Positions 41,608 to 50,635 of a stretch of 64,000 nt of DNA are shown here, one piece after another. Numbering within the stretch: the stretch's first letter is position 1; each line of letters begins with the position of its first letter. The stretch covers positions 349,031 to 413,030 of the forward strand of contig NZ_LQCI01000034.1 in assembly GCF_001613935.1 (NCBI RefSeq). The letters run 5' to 3'. The translations under genes were made by a program, and so were the position numbers. The DNA is from Amycolatopsis regifaucium (GTDB lineage: Bacteria; Actinomycetota; Actinomycetes; Mycobacteriales; Pseudonocardiaceae). The notes below the pieces were generated by a model. It made no database searches. It was not told the origin of the DNA and saw nothing but the letters and a program-made list of their open reading frames with translations.

Positions 41608-43173
41608 ATGTGTTTCATGAGTCCGGTGAGTCGTGCCCGCAAGAAGGCAGCCCAGCCCGCCACTCCGAGTGTGACGGGCCTCTTCAAGGACGTCCTCCGG
41701 GACTTCTCGACCCTCGGCGCCGAACCCGAGGTGCTCGATGTCGAACTGCTGACCTCCGAGGTGCTCGGCCAGTGGTGGGAGATCGAGCTCGAAGAGGGTG
41801 AACAGCCGCTGGGCCTGGAGCTCATCGCCTTCGCGGAGCGGAAGATCACCCCCGCCGCGGCGGCGCTGCTCGCCGGCCTGAAGGTCTTCGCCGAGACCGA
41901 GGAGGAACGCGAGGCGGCCGCCTCGGCGCTGAACACCGTGCTGGGCCGCGGGATCCCGGAGCCGGAGTGGGTGGCGGACCTGGCCGCGGTGACCGTGGGG
42001 GACTGCTGGCGGACCGGTGACGTCTTCGGTGACGAGTCCTCCCTGCTCTGTGTGTTCTCCCGCGGCGGCGTCGAGCACGGTCTGCTCGCGCTGGTCGACT
42101 TCACCGAGGGCGGCCGCATCCGCGACGTCGTCGTGGTCGACAAGCCGCAGGAAGTGCTGGCCGAGATGCGGCAACAGGCCGCCGACGACCCGGAACTGGT
42201 CACGCTGGAGCGGGTGCTGCCCGAGCGCGCCCACCAGCTGCTCGCGGACGGGCTGGCCGCGACGGACGTCGTCGAGGAGCCCGACGTCAGCGAGGATTAC
42301 GCACGGTTCCACGCGCTCGCGCTGGCCTGGATCCGGAACCTCCCCGTTCCCGAACCCTCGCCCGAGATCACCGAATGGCCCGAGCAGGTGCGCGAAGAGG
42401 TCGTCGCCGACTTCATCGGTTCCGGGCTCGTGGAGGACACCGAAGCGACGCGGTTCTACGCGCGCCTGCTCGTCGACTACGGCTGCGAGACCGAGCCGGG
42501 CAGCCCACTGCGCGTCGGGCCCGAGAAGCTCGCGCGGTTTCTCGAGTCCCTGCTGGACGGCGAGTTCGAGGTCGACGAGGCGTATGAGGACGCGCTGGAG
42601 CCCGCACTGCTCGGCTGGGTCACCTGGGCCGCCGACCGCGCCGGTCTCCCCGAAGCCGCCCGCGTGACGCTGCTGGAAAGCGCCACGGAGTTCCTTGAGG
42701 AGTTCTCGCAGGAAGACGACTCCACCCTCGATGTCTATTTCGATGGTTCCGAGGGGATCGAAGACCCGGAGGAACTCGCGGAGGCCCTCCAGCGCCGCAT
42801 GTTCGCCGTCCCCACGGTTTACACGGAGATCGGCGACGAGGAGCTGGAACTCGAGCCCGCCGACCCCGAACAACGCCGTCTGCTGGTCATCGGCGAGCAC
42901 CCCGAGTATCACGAGGCCCTGGCCGAGGAGACCTTCGACGGCGAGCCGAGGTTGCGGCTGGCGCTCAAGACCACGATCGTCGACCAGCTCTGGGCCGACG
43001 AGCCCGCCGAGGTCTGGCAAGCCGTTCGCCGGCTGCGCGAGAGCGGCCAAGAGCGCGACGAGATCTTAGACCGGCTGATCGACGTGTTGTCCGCCCAGCT
43101 GAGCGAAGCGGGCGAACACGAGATGGACTACGACGTCGACGACTACCGGAAGGCGCTCGCCGACCTCGGCTGA
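41608..43173 (+). CDS. Large acidic protein of unknown function
   Basis: The 521-residue product is strongly acidic, with runs such as VELLTSEVLGQWWEIELEEG and EFLEEFSQEDDSTLDVYFDG. It is predicted helical with no signal peptide or membrane segment. I do not recognise the family. ATG 41608 and ATG 41617 are both possible; neither has a strong ribosome site. Third-position GC is normal for the genome. It stands alone, 158 nt after the helical-repeat gene. Confidence 0.7.
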   Translation: MCFMSPVSRARKKAAQPATPSVTGLFKDVLRDFSTLGAEPEVLDVELLTSEVLGQWWEIELEEGEQPLGLELIAFAERKITPAAAALLAGLKVFAETEEEREAAASALNTVLGRGIPEPEWVADLAAVTVGDCWRTGDVFGDESSLLCVFSRGGVEHGLLALVDFTEGGRIRDVVVVDKPQEVLAEMRQQAADDPELVTLERVLPERAHQLLADGLAATDVVEEPDVSEDYARFHALALAWIRNLPVPEPSPEITEWPEQVREEVVADFIGSGLVEDTEATRFYARLLVDYGCETEPGSPLRVGPEKLARFLESLLDGEFEVDEAYEDALEPALLGWVTWAADRAGLPEAARVTLLESATEFLEEFSQEDDSTLDVYFDGSEGIEDPEELAEALQRRMFAVPTVYTEIGDEELELEPADPEQRRLLVIGEHPEYHEALAEETFDGEPRLRLALKTTIVDQLWADEPAEVWQAVRRLRESGQERDEILDRLIDVLSAQLSEAGEHEMDYDVDDYRKALADLG

Positions 43174-43243
43174 CGTCGCTTTTTCACCGGTCACGACCGC
43201 TCCCGCCCTTGCCCTCTCCGTCCAATCCGTCTAGTCTGTCTAG

Positions 43244-43543
43244 ATGGAAGCAGCAACCTGGCAAGTGCAGGACGCCAAGCAGCGGCTGAGCGAGCTGTTG
43301 CGCCGGGCCGCGGCCGAGGGACCGCAGTTCGTCACGAAACACGGGGAGGAGGTCGCCGTGGTGCTGGACATCGTGGACTACCGCAGGCTGGCCGGAGGCG
43401 GTGAAGCCGTCGATTTCAAACTCGTGCTTTCCGGCGAGCAGCACCATCCCGAATACGGGGAGGCACTGGCCGACGTGCTGGAGGAGATCGCCGCCGAGCG
43501 CGCGGAGGATCTGCCGAGAGCTGCCGCGGAGGTGAGCGGGTGA
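43244..43543 (+). CDS. Phd/YefM-family antitoxin
   Basis: The 99-residue protein opens with TWQVQDAKQRLSELLRRA, the DNA-binding fold of Phd/YefM antitoxins, then FVTKHGEEVAVVLDIVDYRRL. The acidic C-terminal half (ALADVLEEIAAERAED) would bind and block the toxin. The stop overlaps the toxin start by 4 nt (GTGA). Such pairs repress their own promoter. Confidence 0.9.
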   Translation: MEAATWQVQDAKQRLSELLRRAAAEGPQFVTKHGEEVAVVLDIVDYRRLAGGGEAVDFKLVLSGEQHHPEYGEALADVLEEIAAERAEDLPRAAAEVSG

Positions 43544-43956
43544 GCTTTCTGCTGGACACGAACATCGTGTCCGAGGCCCGGCGCCGCGCGAAGAACCCGG
43601 GTTTCGCCCGGTGGTGGGGCGGGGTGTCGTCGAGCAAGCTCTATCTGAGCGCGCTCACCGTCGGAGAGATCGAGAGGGGGATAACGAAACTCAGGAATCG
43701 GGGAGACCAGGACCGCGAGCGGGCGGACGCCTTGGCCGACTGGCTGGCCGGGCTCACCGCGCAGTTCTCGGAACGGATCCTTCCGGTGACCGCCGAAATC
43801 GCGGCCGAATGGGGCAGGCAGTACGCGCCGCGGAAAGTGCCGTCCATCGACGGATTGATCGCCGCGACCGCCCGGGTCCACGAGCTGACCCTGGTCACCA
43901 GGAACCTGGCCGATATGGCCGGGCTCGGCGCGCAGGTGCACAACCCCTTCGACTGA
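43540..43956 (+). CDS. vapC: VapC-family PIN ribonuclease toxin
   Basis: The 138-residue PIN domain shows FLLDTNIVSEARR (Asp), LTVGEIERGI (Glu), SIDGLIAATARVH (Asp) and LVTRNLADM. It belongs to the FitB-like VapC group paired with Phd/YefM antitoxins. Cleavage target unknown. GTG 43540 overlaps the antitoxin stop, so the two proteins are coupled in translation. Confidence 0.92.
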   Translation: MSFLLDTNIVSEARRRAKNPGFARWWGGVSSSKLYLSALTVGEIERGITKLRNRGDQDRERADALADWLAGLTAQFSERILPVTAEIAAEWGRQYAPRKVPSIDGLIAATARVHELTLVTRNLADMAGLGAQVHNPFD

Positions 43957-43990
43957 GCCGTATGGACCGAGCCGGGTTCGGCGCCCCGCG

Positions 43991-44164
43991 TCAGCTCAGC
44001 GGTGCCGCCGAGGTCCCTTTGCTCTCCGTGACTGCCGGCTTCTTCCAGCGGCGGTCCCCGCGGGCGTCATCGAAGTCGACGACGAAGGCGCCGGCGGCCA
44101 TGGCCACCAAGAGTGCGAGACCGAGAATCGAGCCGACCCAGGTCAGGATGATCGAGAACATCAT
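43991..44164 (-). CDS. 57-residue single-pass membrane protein
   Basis: Read on the minus strand, ATG-ATG at 44164/44161 follows GGGAGGAGGGTC, one of the best ribosome sites in the window. The product has one membrane helix (FSIILTWVGSILGLALLVAM), a short loop with VVDFDDARGDRRWKK and a Ser/Ala tail. The family C motif at 44011-44030 encodes ESKGTS of the tail. No family recognised. It converges on vapC. Confidence 0.7.
   Translation of the reverse strand: MMFSIILTWVGSILGLALLVAMAAGAFVVDFDDARGDRRWKKPAVTESKGTSAAPLS
44011..44030 (-). repeat. Dispersed motif, family C copy 4 (variant)
   Basis: On the minus strand the sequence reads CACGGAGAGCAAAGGGACCT, sharing GAGCAA-AGGGACCT with the other copies. 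It falls within the end of the 57-residue membrane protein gene. Confidence 0.35.
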
Positions 44165-44491
44165 GACCCTCCTCCCTGCTCAAGGTCCTTTTGAAGACCT
44201 CTTGTTCCCCTGACACAAGGGTCACCTCGGGGGGCTGTAGCCGGTATCGGCCAACCGGTTACACGTACTGAGGGTGGATCGGCCGATCGGCCGAGGAAAT
44301 CCGGGCCCTGGTCGCGGCGTGCGACCGGATGGCGTCGGCGCCTCGCCGCTGGTGCGAAGGCTGCTGCTTGTGAGGGAACGGCCGGAATTCGGCCGGGTGA
44401 TCGGCTTCCGGTGAAACGATCTTGATCGTCGTCGTGAAACGCTTGCCGTGAGTAGAGATTCCGTGAGTATCCGGTTACCCAGTGTCCGTGC
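44165..44491. other. Intergenic region without a gene
   Basis: The 327 nt separate the small membrane protein start from the coaA stop. They hold a GC-rich direct repeat of GGCCGATC units near 44280-44292 and a short dyad around GGCCAACCGG. No open frame over 25 codons has convincing bias, and no RNA element is recognised. Confidence 0.5.
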
Positions 44492-45424
44492 TCAGAGCTT
44501 GCGCAGCCGGACCCGGTTGATCGCGTGATCGGCGTCCTTGCGGAGGACGAGGGTCGCGCGGGGCCGCGTCGGCTTGATGTTCTCCATCAGGTTCGGCTCG
44601 TTGATCGTGCGCCAGAGGTGGCGTGCCTCGGCCCGTGCCTCGTCGTCCGGGAGGCCGGCGAAGTGGTGGAAGTGTGACGCAGGGTCCGCGAAGGCGGTGT
44701 GCCGCAATTTGAGGAAGCGCTCGATGTACCAGCGCTCGATGTCGGTCGTCGGCGCGTCCACGTAGATCGAGAAGTCGAACAGATCGGAGACGGTGAGGCG
44801 AGGGCCGGGCTGGAGGACGTTGAGACCCTCGAGGATCAGGATGTCGGGACGCTGAACGACCTGCTCCTCGTCGGGGAGGATGTCGTAGGCGAGGTGCGAG
44901 TACACCGGCGCGCTGACCCGCTCCGCCCCGGACTTCACCTCGGTGACGAAACGCAGCAGGGCTCGGCGGTCGTAGCTCTCCGGGAAACCCTTGCGGTGCA
45001 TGATCCCGCGCCGGACGAGTTCCGCCCGCGGGTAGAGAAACCCGTCGGTGGTGACCAGGTCGACCCTGGGGTGATCCGGCCAGCGGGCGAGCAGTGTGCG
45101 CAGGATGCGCGCGGTGGTCGATTTACCGACGGCGACGCTTCCGGCGATCCCGATGATGTACGGCACCTTGGTGCCCCGACTGTCTTCACCGAGAAAGGTG
45201 GTGGTGGCTTCGTACAACCGTTGCCGGGCGGCGACCTGGAGATTGATCAGCCGGGAGAGCGGCAGATAGACCTCGGCGACCTCGGCCAGGTCGACCTGTT
45301 CGCCGAGACCACGCAGCCGCAGTAGTTCCGCGGCCGTCAGTGGCAGGGGAGTCGCCCTGCGCAGCTCGCGCCACTGCTCACGGTGCAGCTCCACGTAGGG
45401 ACTGAGCTCACGGACCCGCGGCAT
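44492..45424 (-). CDS. coaA: Type I pantothenate kinase
   Basis: The 310-residue enzyme phosphorylates pantothenate, the first and controlling step of coenzyme A synthesis. The P-loop GIAGSVAVGKST lies at about 94. VDLVTTDGFLYPR (about 122) and SHLAYDILPDEEQVV are the family's substrate and feedback-site regions. ILILEGLNVLQPG precedes the C-terminal lid with YIERFLKLRHTAF. Length matches E. coli CoaA. ATG 45424 follows GAGGAGTG. The gene is alone on its strand. Confidence 0.97.
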   Translation of the reverse strand: MPRVRELSPYVELHREQWRELRRATPLPLTAAELLRLRGLGEQVDLAEVAEVYLPLSRLINLQVAARQRLYEATTTFLGEDSRGTKVPYIIGIAGSVAVGKSTTARILRTLLARWPDHPRVDLVTTDGFLYPRAELVRRGIMHRKGFPESYDRRALLRFVTEVKSGAERVSAPVYSHLAYDILPDEEQVVQRPDILILEGLNVLQPGPRLTVSDLFDFSIYVDAPTTDIERWYIERFLKLRHTAFADPASHFHHFAGLPDDEARAEARHLWRTINEPNLMENIKPTRPRATLVLRKDADHAINRVRLRKL

Positions 45425-45581
45425 CGCACACTCCTCGCCCGTCGCCTGCGCTGGCGCCGTACAAAACCGTGTTGACGAGTTCTCGGCGGGAAGGCGTGCC
45501 TCGAACCGGATGAAGCCGCTTTAACGGTAGGGCTTACGGCTCGTGAACGCGCTGTGATGTGATGTAGCCCGCGTCGGGGTG

Positions 45582-46223
45582 TTACCGTCCGTTACGGGTG
45601 CGGGGCGTCGAAAAGACCTCTTTCCAGGCCGCGGCGACCTGCCGGGCGCAGGTGGCGGGTGCGACACCGCCGACCCCGGTGCCGAGTCCGGGCATCGCGA
45701 TCGTGTGCACCAGGTCACGGACGCGGCCCTGGTCGACGCTGCCGTCGCGCCACTGCCGGAACACGGCGCGGGCGGCCAGGTACGGGTGCACGGTGTCCCG
45801 CGGGAGACGTTCGCCGGGTTCCCGCATCGTCGGAGCGCTGATCAACCAGGCGGGTTCCGCCTCGCCGGTGGGCACGATCACCGTTTCCCCGATCGGGAGC
45901 TCCCCGCCGTGGTAGGCGAGGACGGCGCTGCGCACGTTCTGCTCGACCTCGGGGTAGGCGCGGGCGTAGACGGCGTCGATGCCACCGCGCATCCAGCCGT
46001 AGGAGTTCGCGGGGCTGACGACGGCTTGCGCGACGACGTCGAGCACCGACCCGCGGTGCACGAAGATCCGTCCGTCCACAGTGTCCGCGACGGTGGTCCA
46101 GGCTTGCGCGAGCAGGTCATCGACGGCACACAGCACCAGCTCGGGGGTGGGATGGTCCGGCAGGGGAGCACTAGAGGAGCCGACATCCGCGTGGCCGGTG
46201 TGCGTGCCCGATTCGGCGGTCAC
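45582..46223 (-). CDS. Macro-domain protein
   Basis: The 213-residue protein is one macro domain with a short N-terminal tail. ADP-ribose contacts are visible: AVVSPANSYGWMRGGIDAVY (about 69) and TIAMPGLGTGVGGVAPATCA (about 168). Macro domains bind or hydrolyse ADP-ribose, its O-acetyl ester, or ADP-ribosyl groups on proteins or nucleic acids. The GG and NSYG loops suggest binding; which activity applies is unclear. GTG 46223 is the start. The gene shares a short region with pheA, transcribed the other way. Confidence 0.88.
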   Translation of the reverse strand: MTAESGTHTGHADVGSSSAPLPDHPTPELVLCAVDDLLAQAWTTVADTVDGRIFVHRGSVLDVVAQAVVSPANSYGWMRGGIDAVYARAYPEVEQNVRSAVLAYHGGELPIGETVIVPTGEAEPAWLISAPTMREPGERLPRDTVHPYLAARAVFRQWRDGSVDQGRVRDLVHTIAMPGLGTGVGGVAPATCARQVAAAWKEVFSTPRTRNGR

Positions 46224-46320
46224 GCTCTAAGCATGGCAAAAAAAGCCACCCGGCGTAACCGGTTCGCGTACCGGCTGTCCGAGTGAAAGTCGCCACGCGC
46301 GGCGTGCGTAATCTGGCGAG

Positions 46321-47229
46321 GTGTCACGGATCGCTTACTTCGGCCCACAGGGAACCTTCACCGAACAGGCCGCACGCCGGCTCGCCCCCGGCGAGGAGCT
46401 GCTCCCGGCGGAAACCATCCCGGCGGCGTTGGCCGCGGTGCGCGCCGGGGAGGCCGACGCGGCCTGCGTCCCGATCGAGAACTCGGTGGAGGGCGCGGTC
46501 ACCGCCACCCTCGACAGCCTGAGCGACGCCGAGCCGCTCGTCGCGGTGGCGGAGGTGCTGCTGCCGGTCCACTTCAGCGTGCTGACCCGGCCCGGGACGA
46601 CTGAAATCCGCACCGTCGCGAGCCACCCGCACGCGCTCGCGCAGGTCCGTCACTGGGTCGAGGCGAATCTCCCCGGTGCCCACCCGGTCGCGACGTCGTC
46701 CACCGCCGCCGCCGCGGTCGCCGTCGACGCGGGCGAGTTCGACGCCGCCGTCACCGCGCCGGTCGCCGTCGAGCACTATCCGCTGGCGGTGCTGGCCACC
46801 GAGGTCGCCGACGTCCGCGACGCCAAGACCCGGTTCCTGCTGGTCCGCCCGCCCGGCGAACTCCCTTCGCCGACCGGCGCCGACCGCACGTCGATCGTCG
46901 CCGCGGCGACGAACCGCACCGGCGCGCTGGCGGAACTGCTCACCGAACTGGCCGTCCGCGGGATCAACCTGACCAAGCTGGATGCCCGTCCGACCAGGAA
47001 CAACTTCGGCGAGTACCGCTTCTTCATCGACTTCGAAGGGCATGTGACCGAACCCCGGATCGGCGACGCGCTGGCCGCGTTGCGCCGCCGGTGCCGCAAC
47101 GTCCGGTTCCTCGGTTCCCACCCGCGGGCGGACGGCGGCGCGACCGAAGTCGAACCGGGTGCCGCCAATGAGGACTTCACCGACGCGATCGACTGGGTCG
47201 AGTCGGTCCGGAAGGGAGCACAGGCGTGA
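46321..47229 (+). CDS. pheA: Prephenate dehydratase
   Basis: The 302-residue enzyme converts prephenate to phenylpyruvate in phenylalanine synthesis. It has AYFGPQGTFTEQAA at the N-terminus, CVPIENSVEGAV, the catalytic TRF in DVRDAKTRFLLV (about 176), and a C-terminal ACT domain (about 195-275; ATNRTGALAELLTELAVRGI then LTKLDARP) that senses phenylalanine. No chorismate mutase domain is attached. GTG 46321 starts the first strand directly. Its stop overlaps the next gene by 4 nt. Confidence 0.96.
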   Translation: MSRIAYFGPQGTFTEQAARRLAPGEELLPAETIPAALAAVRAGEADAACVPIENSVEGAVTATLDSLSDAEPLVAVAEVLLPVHFSVLTRPGTTEIRTVASHPHALAQVRHWVEANLPGAHPVATSSTAAAAVAVDAGEFDAAVTAPVAVEHYPLAVLATEVADVRDAKTRFLLVRPPGELPSPTGADRTSIVAAATNRTGALAELLTELAVRGINLTKLDARPTRNNFGEYRFFIDFEGHVTEPRIGDALAALRRRCRNVRFLGSHPRADGGATEVEPGAANEDFTDAIDWVESVRKGAQA

Positions 47230-47846
47230 AACTTCTCCTCGTCCGCCATGGCCAGACCGACGGCAACGTCCGGGGCGCGCTCGACACCGCCCTGCCCGGC
47301 CCGCCGCTCACCGAACTGGGCCAGGAGCAGGCCCGTGACCTCGCGACGAGGCTCGGCGCGGAGCCGATCGTCGCGGTCTACGCCTCGCAGGCGGTCCGCG
47401 CTCAGCAGACGGCCGCGCCGTTGGCCGCCAAGCTCGGCCTCGACGTCCAGGTCGTCGACGGCGTGCACGAGGTCGCCGCGGGTGACCTCGAGGGCAAGAC
47501 CGACAAGGACTCGGTCGCGGTCTACATGAGCGTCGTGCGGCGGTGGACGCTCGGCGAACTCGACCCGCCGATCCCCGGCGGCGAGACCGGCGCGCAGGTG
47601 CGCGCCCGGCTGCTCGACGCGGTCGCCCGGCTGCGCGCCAAGCACGAGCAGGCCGACCCCGACGGCACGGTGGTCTTGGTGAGCCATGGTGGCGCGATCC
47701 GGCTCGGCGGGGAGTGGCTCGCCGGGAACGTCACCGCCGAGATCGCCAACCAGGGCCTCATCCCCAACACCGGCATCGTCGAACTCGTCGCGACCGAGGA
47801 TGGCTGGAACTGCCTGACCTGGGCGGACGTCCCCCTCAACCGCTGA
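47226..47846 (+). CDS. Histidine phosphatase (phosphoglycerate-mutase-like)
   Basis: The 206-residue protein has an intact active site: LLVRHGQTDGN with the phospho-acceptor His, YASQAVRAQQTA, EVAAGDLEGK, and the second His in VVLVSHGGAIRLG. The type resembles small-molecule phosphatases and cobalamin/GpmB relatives. Overlap of its GTG with the pheA stop ties expression to phenylalanine synthesis, but no pathway link is established. Confidence 0.92.
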   Translation: MKLLLVRHGQTDGNVRGALDTALPGPPLTELGQEQARDLATRLGAEPIVAVYASQAVRAQQTAAPLAAKLGLDVQVVDGVHEVAAGDLEGKTDKDSVAVYMSVVRRWTLGELDPPIPGGETGAQVRARLLDAVARLRAKHEQADPDGTVVLVSHGGAIRLGGEWLAGNVTAEIANQGLIPNTGIVELVATEDGWNCLTWADVPLNR

Positions 47847-48006
47847 ACCGCGGCTCAGGCGGTAATCCCGTTTGCCTCCACCCCCGCCGGGGAATACACC
47901 CCACGAGATCAATTAACACCTTGTGGGGAATTAACCGGGGGAGCGCAACCCCGGCACCGGACAAGACGTCTACTGATCGGTGGGTCACCCGGCTACAGGG
48001 AGGCGA

Positions 48007-48660
48007 ATGACCATGGTTCGTTCGAAGACGATCTCCATCGGCGGTCTCATCGCGGGTACCGCAGGGCTCCTGCTGATCAGCGCGTGCGGTTCGGAAACCG
48101 CCCCGGTCGCGCAGAGTTCGTCCGCACCACCGTCCAGTTCGGCACCGGACACCTCGGCCGCGCCCAGCGTGAGCCCGTCGAGTTCCGCATCGGCACCGCA
48201 GCCCGCACAGGGCGGGGAGCCGGCGCCGAAGAACGACGGGCTGTGCAAAGCGGGAGACGTGAAACTCGCCGTCGTCGGCGGGGACGGGGCGGCGGGGACG
48301 GTGTACCGGCAGCTCGTCATCACCAACACCAGCGGACACGCGTGCACGATCCAGGGCTTCCCCGGTATCTCCTACGTGACCGGCTCGGATGGCCACCAGG
48401 TCGGTGAGGCCGCGTTCCGCGACGGCACCAAGGGCGAACCGGTCAAGTTGAACCCCGGCGAGAGCGCGTCCACCGACGTCGGTTTCGTGAACGTCCGCAA
48501 CTACGACGAGGCGGTCTGCAAGCCCACCGAGACCCGAGGACTGCGGGTGTATCTGCCGCAGGAGACGGCGTCCAATTTCGTGCCGGTGCAGGGGCTCGGC
48601 TGCGCGGGGAAGATCCCGGGCAATCAGCTGACCGTCAAGACGGTCCACAAGGGATCTTGA
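48007..48660 (+). CDS. DUF4232 lipoprotein
   Basis: The 217-residue protein has a lipoprotein signal ending LLLISAC (Cys about 27), a Ser/Ala/Pro linker (about 30-75) and one DUF4232 domain (about 80-217). The domain has paired Cys and the pattern RQLVITNTSGHACTIQGFPG. DUF4232 domains are extracytoplasmic beta proteins with no known ligand. ATG 48007 has GGGAGG 6 nt upstream. A CCCCAC...GTGGGG hairpin lies in the leader near 47910-47938. Confidence 0.88.
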   Translation: MTMVRSKTISIGGLIAGTAGLLLISACGSETAPVAQSSSAPPSSSAPDTSAAPSVSPSSSASAPQPAQGGEPAPKNDGLCKAGDVKLAVVGGDGAAGTVYRQLVITNTSGHACTIQGFPGISYVTGSDGHQVGEAAFRDGTKGEPVKLNPGESASTDVGFVNVRNYDEAVCKPTETRGLRVYLPQETASNFVPVQGLGCAGKIPGNQLTVKTVHKGS

Positions 48661-48664
48661 CCGG

Positions 48665-49102
48665 TTAAAGCTGGGTACAGAGTTGTTCGGCCTGCGCCAG
48701 ATGCCGCTGGCCGGAGATCTGGTTGAAGTGCAGGCTGAACACCATCCGGCTGACCCCGTCGATGTGCTCGGCCAGCGGCCGATAGGTGTCGTTGGCGGCG
48801 GCCGCCGCCGCCGAGAGTTCGCGGGCCGCCGTCATCCGGTGGAGGATCTCGGGAGCCAGTACCGCCACGGGCCGCTGTCCGGGCGCCGAGTCGGTGGTGT
48901 CGGGGATGGTGCCGACCCTGGCCAGGGCCTGGCAAGCGTCTTGAGCGTCTTCGAGCGCTCCCGCGTTGACGCCCGAGAGCGCCCACAGCATGCCGACCAC
49001 GCCGGCACCGATGACGAAACCGGCGACCGCGGTGAGTACCTGCGGGCGTCTGGAAGGTTCTGCTGTTTCCACGCCGCCCTCCGGCACCAGTGTCTGCTGC
49101 AT
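48665..49102 (-). CDS. Small membrane-anchored protein of unknown function
   Basis: The 145-residue protein has a short cytoplasmic N-terminus, one membrane helix (about 20-46, VLTAVAGFVIGAGVVGMLWA) and an external helical domain with two Cys (DACQALARVG and EQLCTQL). ATG 49102 has GGGAGGT upstream. It converges on the DUF4232 gene with 4 nt between stops and follows the MFS gene on the same strand. No family recognised. Confidence 0.75.
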   Translation of the reverse strand: MQQTLVPEGGVETAEPSRRPQVLTAVAGFVIGAGVVGMLWALSGVNAGALEDAQDACQALARVGTIPDTTDSAPGQRPVAVLAPEILHRMTAARELSAAAAAANDTYRPLAEHIDGVSRMVFSLHFNQISGQRHLAQAEQLCTQL

Positions 49103-49162
49103 CGCGGACCTCCCTCACCAGCTGGCGGTGATGGGCTATTTCAGCACCAAAGGGCCCGGTTT

Positions 49163-50422
49163 TCACCGGTCTTGGTGGAGTACCCGCGAGGCCGTGGCCG
49201 ATTCGTCATCGAAGGCGCCGGGGCGTAACGAGACGAACGCGAAACCGGCTACGCCGAACAGCAGAAGCCCGGACGTCAGGAACGTCCAGGCCGGAGAACC
49301 GAGCGCGTGCGTGAGGACGCCGCCGAGCAGCGCCCCCACCGGGATCGCACCCCAGACCACGGTGCGCCACACGCCGAGGACCCGGCCGAGCAGTTCACCG
49401 GGGACGAGCGTGTGCCGCGCCGTCCCCAGCACGATGTTCACCGCGACCACGGCGGCCGCGAACAGGCCGAACAGCGCCGCTCCCGCCACCGCCGAACTCG
49501 TCAGGCCCATCCCGGCGAACGCCGCGCCGCAGCAGGCCGTGCCCCCGAGGAGGACCGTGCGACGGCTGGACGTCTTCACCAGCCTCGGGGCGATGCCCGC
49601 GCCCAGTAACCCGCCGATGCCGCCCACGAACGCGAAGAGCCCGAAGGCCGCTTCGCTGAGACCCAGATACTCGATCGCGTACAGCACCAACTGCGCCTGC
49701 GCGAGTTCGCTGACCAGGCTGATCAGCCCGGCGACCACGACCAGGCGCGACACCAGCCGGTGGTTCTTGAGCCACCGGAAACCCTCCGCCAGTTCGGCGC
49801 GTAACTCGGTCGACGCCCTTTCCGCAGGCCTCGGCCGGTAGCTTCCGGCCAGCCCCAGCAGTACGGCCGCCGCGATCGCGAAGCCCACTGAGTTGAGCAG
49901 GAACGGGAACGTCGCGAAGAGCGCGAAGGTGGCGCTGCCGACCGGCCCGCCGAGGAAGGTCTGGCCGACGATCTCGCAGGCCTGGAGCTTGCTGTTCGCG
50001 CTGTCGAGCGAACCCTTGTCGACGACCGCCGGGATGAGCACGTTCGCGGCGCTGTCGGCGACCACCTCCGCGAAGCCGATGAGCAGGGCGGCGGCGTAGA
50101 CCACCCAGATCGTCACGCCGCCCGCCGCGACCAGGACGGCGGTCCCGCCGACGACCACCGCGCGGGCGCCGTTCGCGAAGATCATCGCGCGTCGCCGATC
50201 GATCCGGTCCAGTAGCGCGCCCGCCGGGAGCGCGAACAGCAGCCACGGCAGGAACTGGGTCGCCGAAAGCCCGGCGATGAGCAGCGGATCGCGGGTGAGG
50301 GTGACCGCGAGCAGCGGGAAGGCGACCTTGCCGATCCCGTCCCCGAGATTCGACGCCGCACTGGACGCGAGCAACCAGCGCAAACGCCGGTCACCTCTGC
50401 TGCGCGCCGTCGACTCGGCCAT
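49163..50422 (-). CDS. MFS exporter (MFS_3, enterobactin-exporter-like)
   Basis: The 419-residue permease has twelve membrane segments. The motif-A-like loop GALLDRIDRRRAMIFANGAR lies between helices 2 and 3. A repeat-like GLLGAGIAPRLVKTSSRRTV loop follows helix 8. The overall pattern is that of MFS_3 drug or siderophore exporters. The start ATG 50422 has GGGGAGG 6 nt upstream. The substrate is unknown and no resistance or siderophore gene is adjacent. Confidence 0.87.
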   Translation of the reverse strand: MAESTARSRGDRRLRWLLASSAASNLGDGIGKVAFPLLAVTLTRDPLLIAGLSATQFLPWLLFALPAGALLDRIDRRRAMIFANGARAVVVGGTAVLVAAGGVTIWVVYAAALLIGFAEVVADSAANVLIPAVVDKGSLDSANSKLQACEIVGQTFLGGPVGSATFALFATFPFLLNSVGFAIAAAVLLGLAGSYRPRPAERASTELRAELAEGFRWLKNHRLVSRLVVVAGLISLVSELAQAQLVLYAIEYLGLSEAAFGLFAFVGGIGGLLGAGIAPRLVKTSSRRTVLLGGTACCGAAFAGMGLTSSAVAGAALFGLFAAAVVAVNIVLGTARHTLVPGELLGRVLGVWRTVVWGAIPVGALLGGVLTHALGSPAWTFLTSGLLLFGVAGFAFVSLRPGAFDDESATASRVLHQDR

Positions 50423-50600
50423 GCACGCCTCCCCAGGCATTCGCCGGCGCCGGCCGACGACAACGTGTCGAAAAGTTTAGCGGGGTTGTCGCCCAAAGTT
50501 GCTGCGTTGTTACGCCCAGTTAAGAATCCGAAGAACCGTTGGTGCCCGACGCACAAAAATCACCGACCACCCGGCCCTCGGCACGAAATCCGCCGAAAGG

Positions 50601-50623
50601 GAGCAAGGGACCTTTGCTATCGC
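50601..50623 (+). repeat. Dispersed motif, family C copy 3
   Basis: GAGCAAGGGACCTTTG followed by CTATCGC repeats the sequence at 2273. It lies just beyond the stop of the zincin gene in untranslated DNA. Confidence 0.55.
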
Positions 50624-50635
50624 CTGTGCCGCGGT

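Noticed and set aside
46233..46286. 17-codon basic peptide before pheA (AKKATRRNRFAYRLSE)
   Set aside because: No ribosome site, few codons, and no Phe run that would suggest a pheA attenuator.
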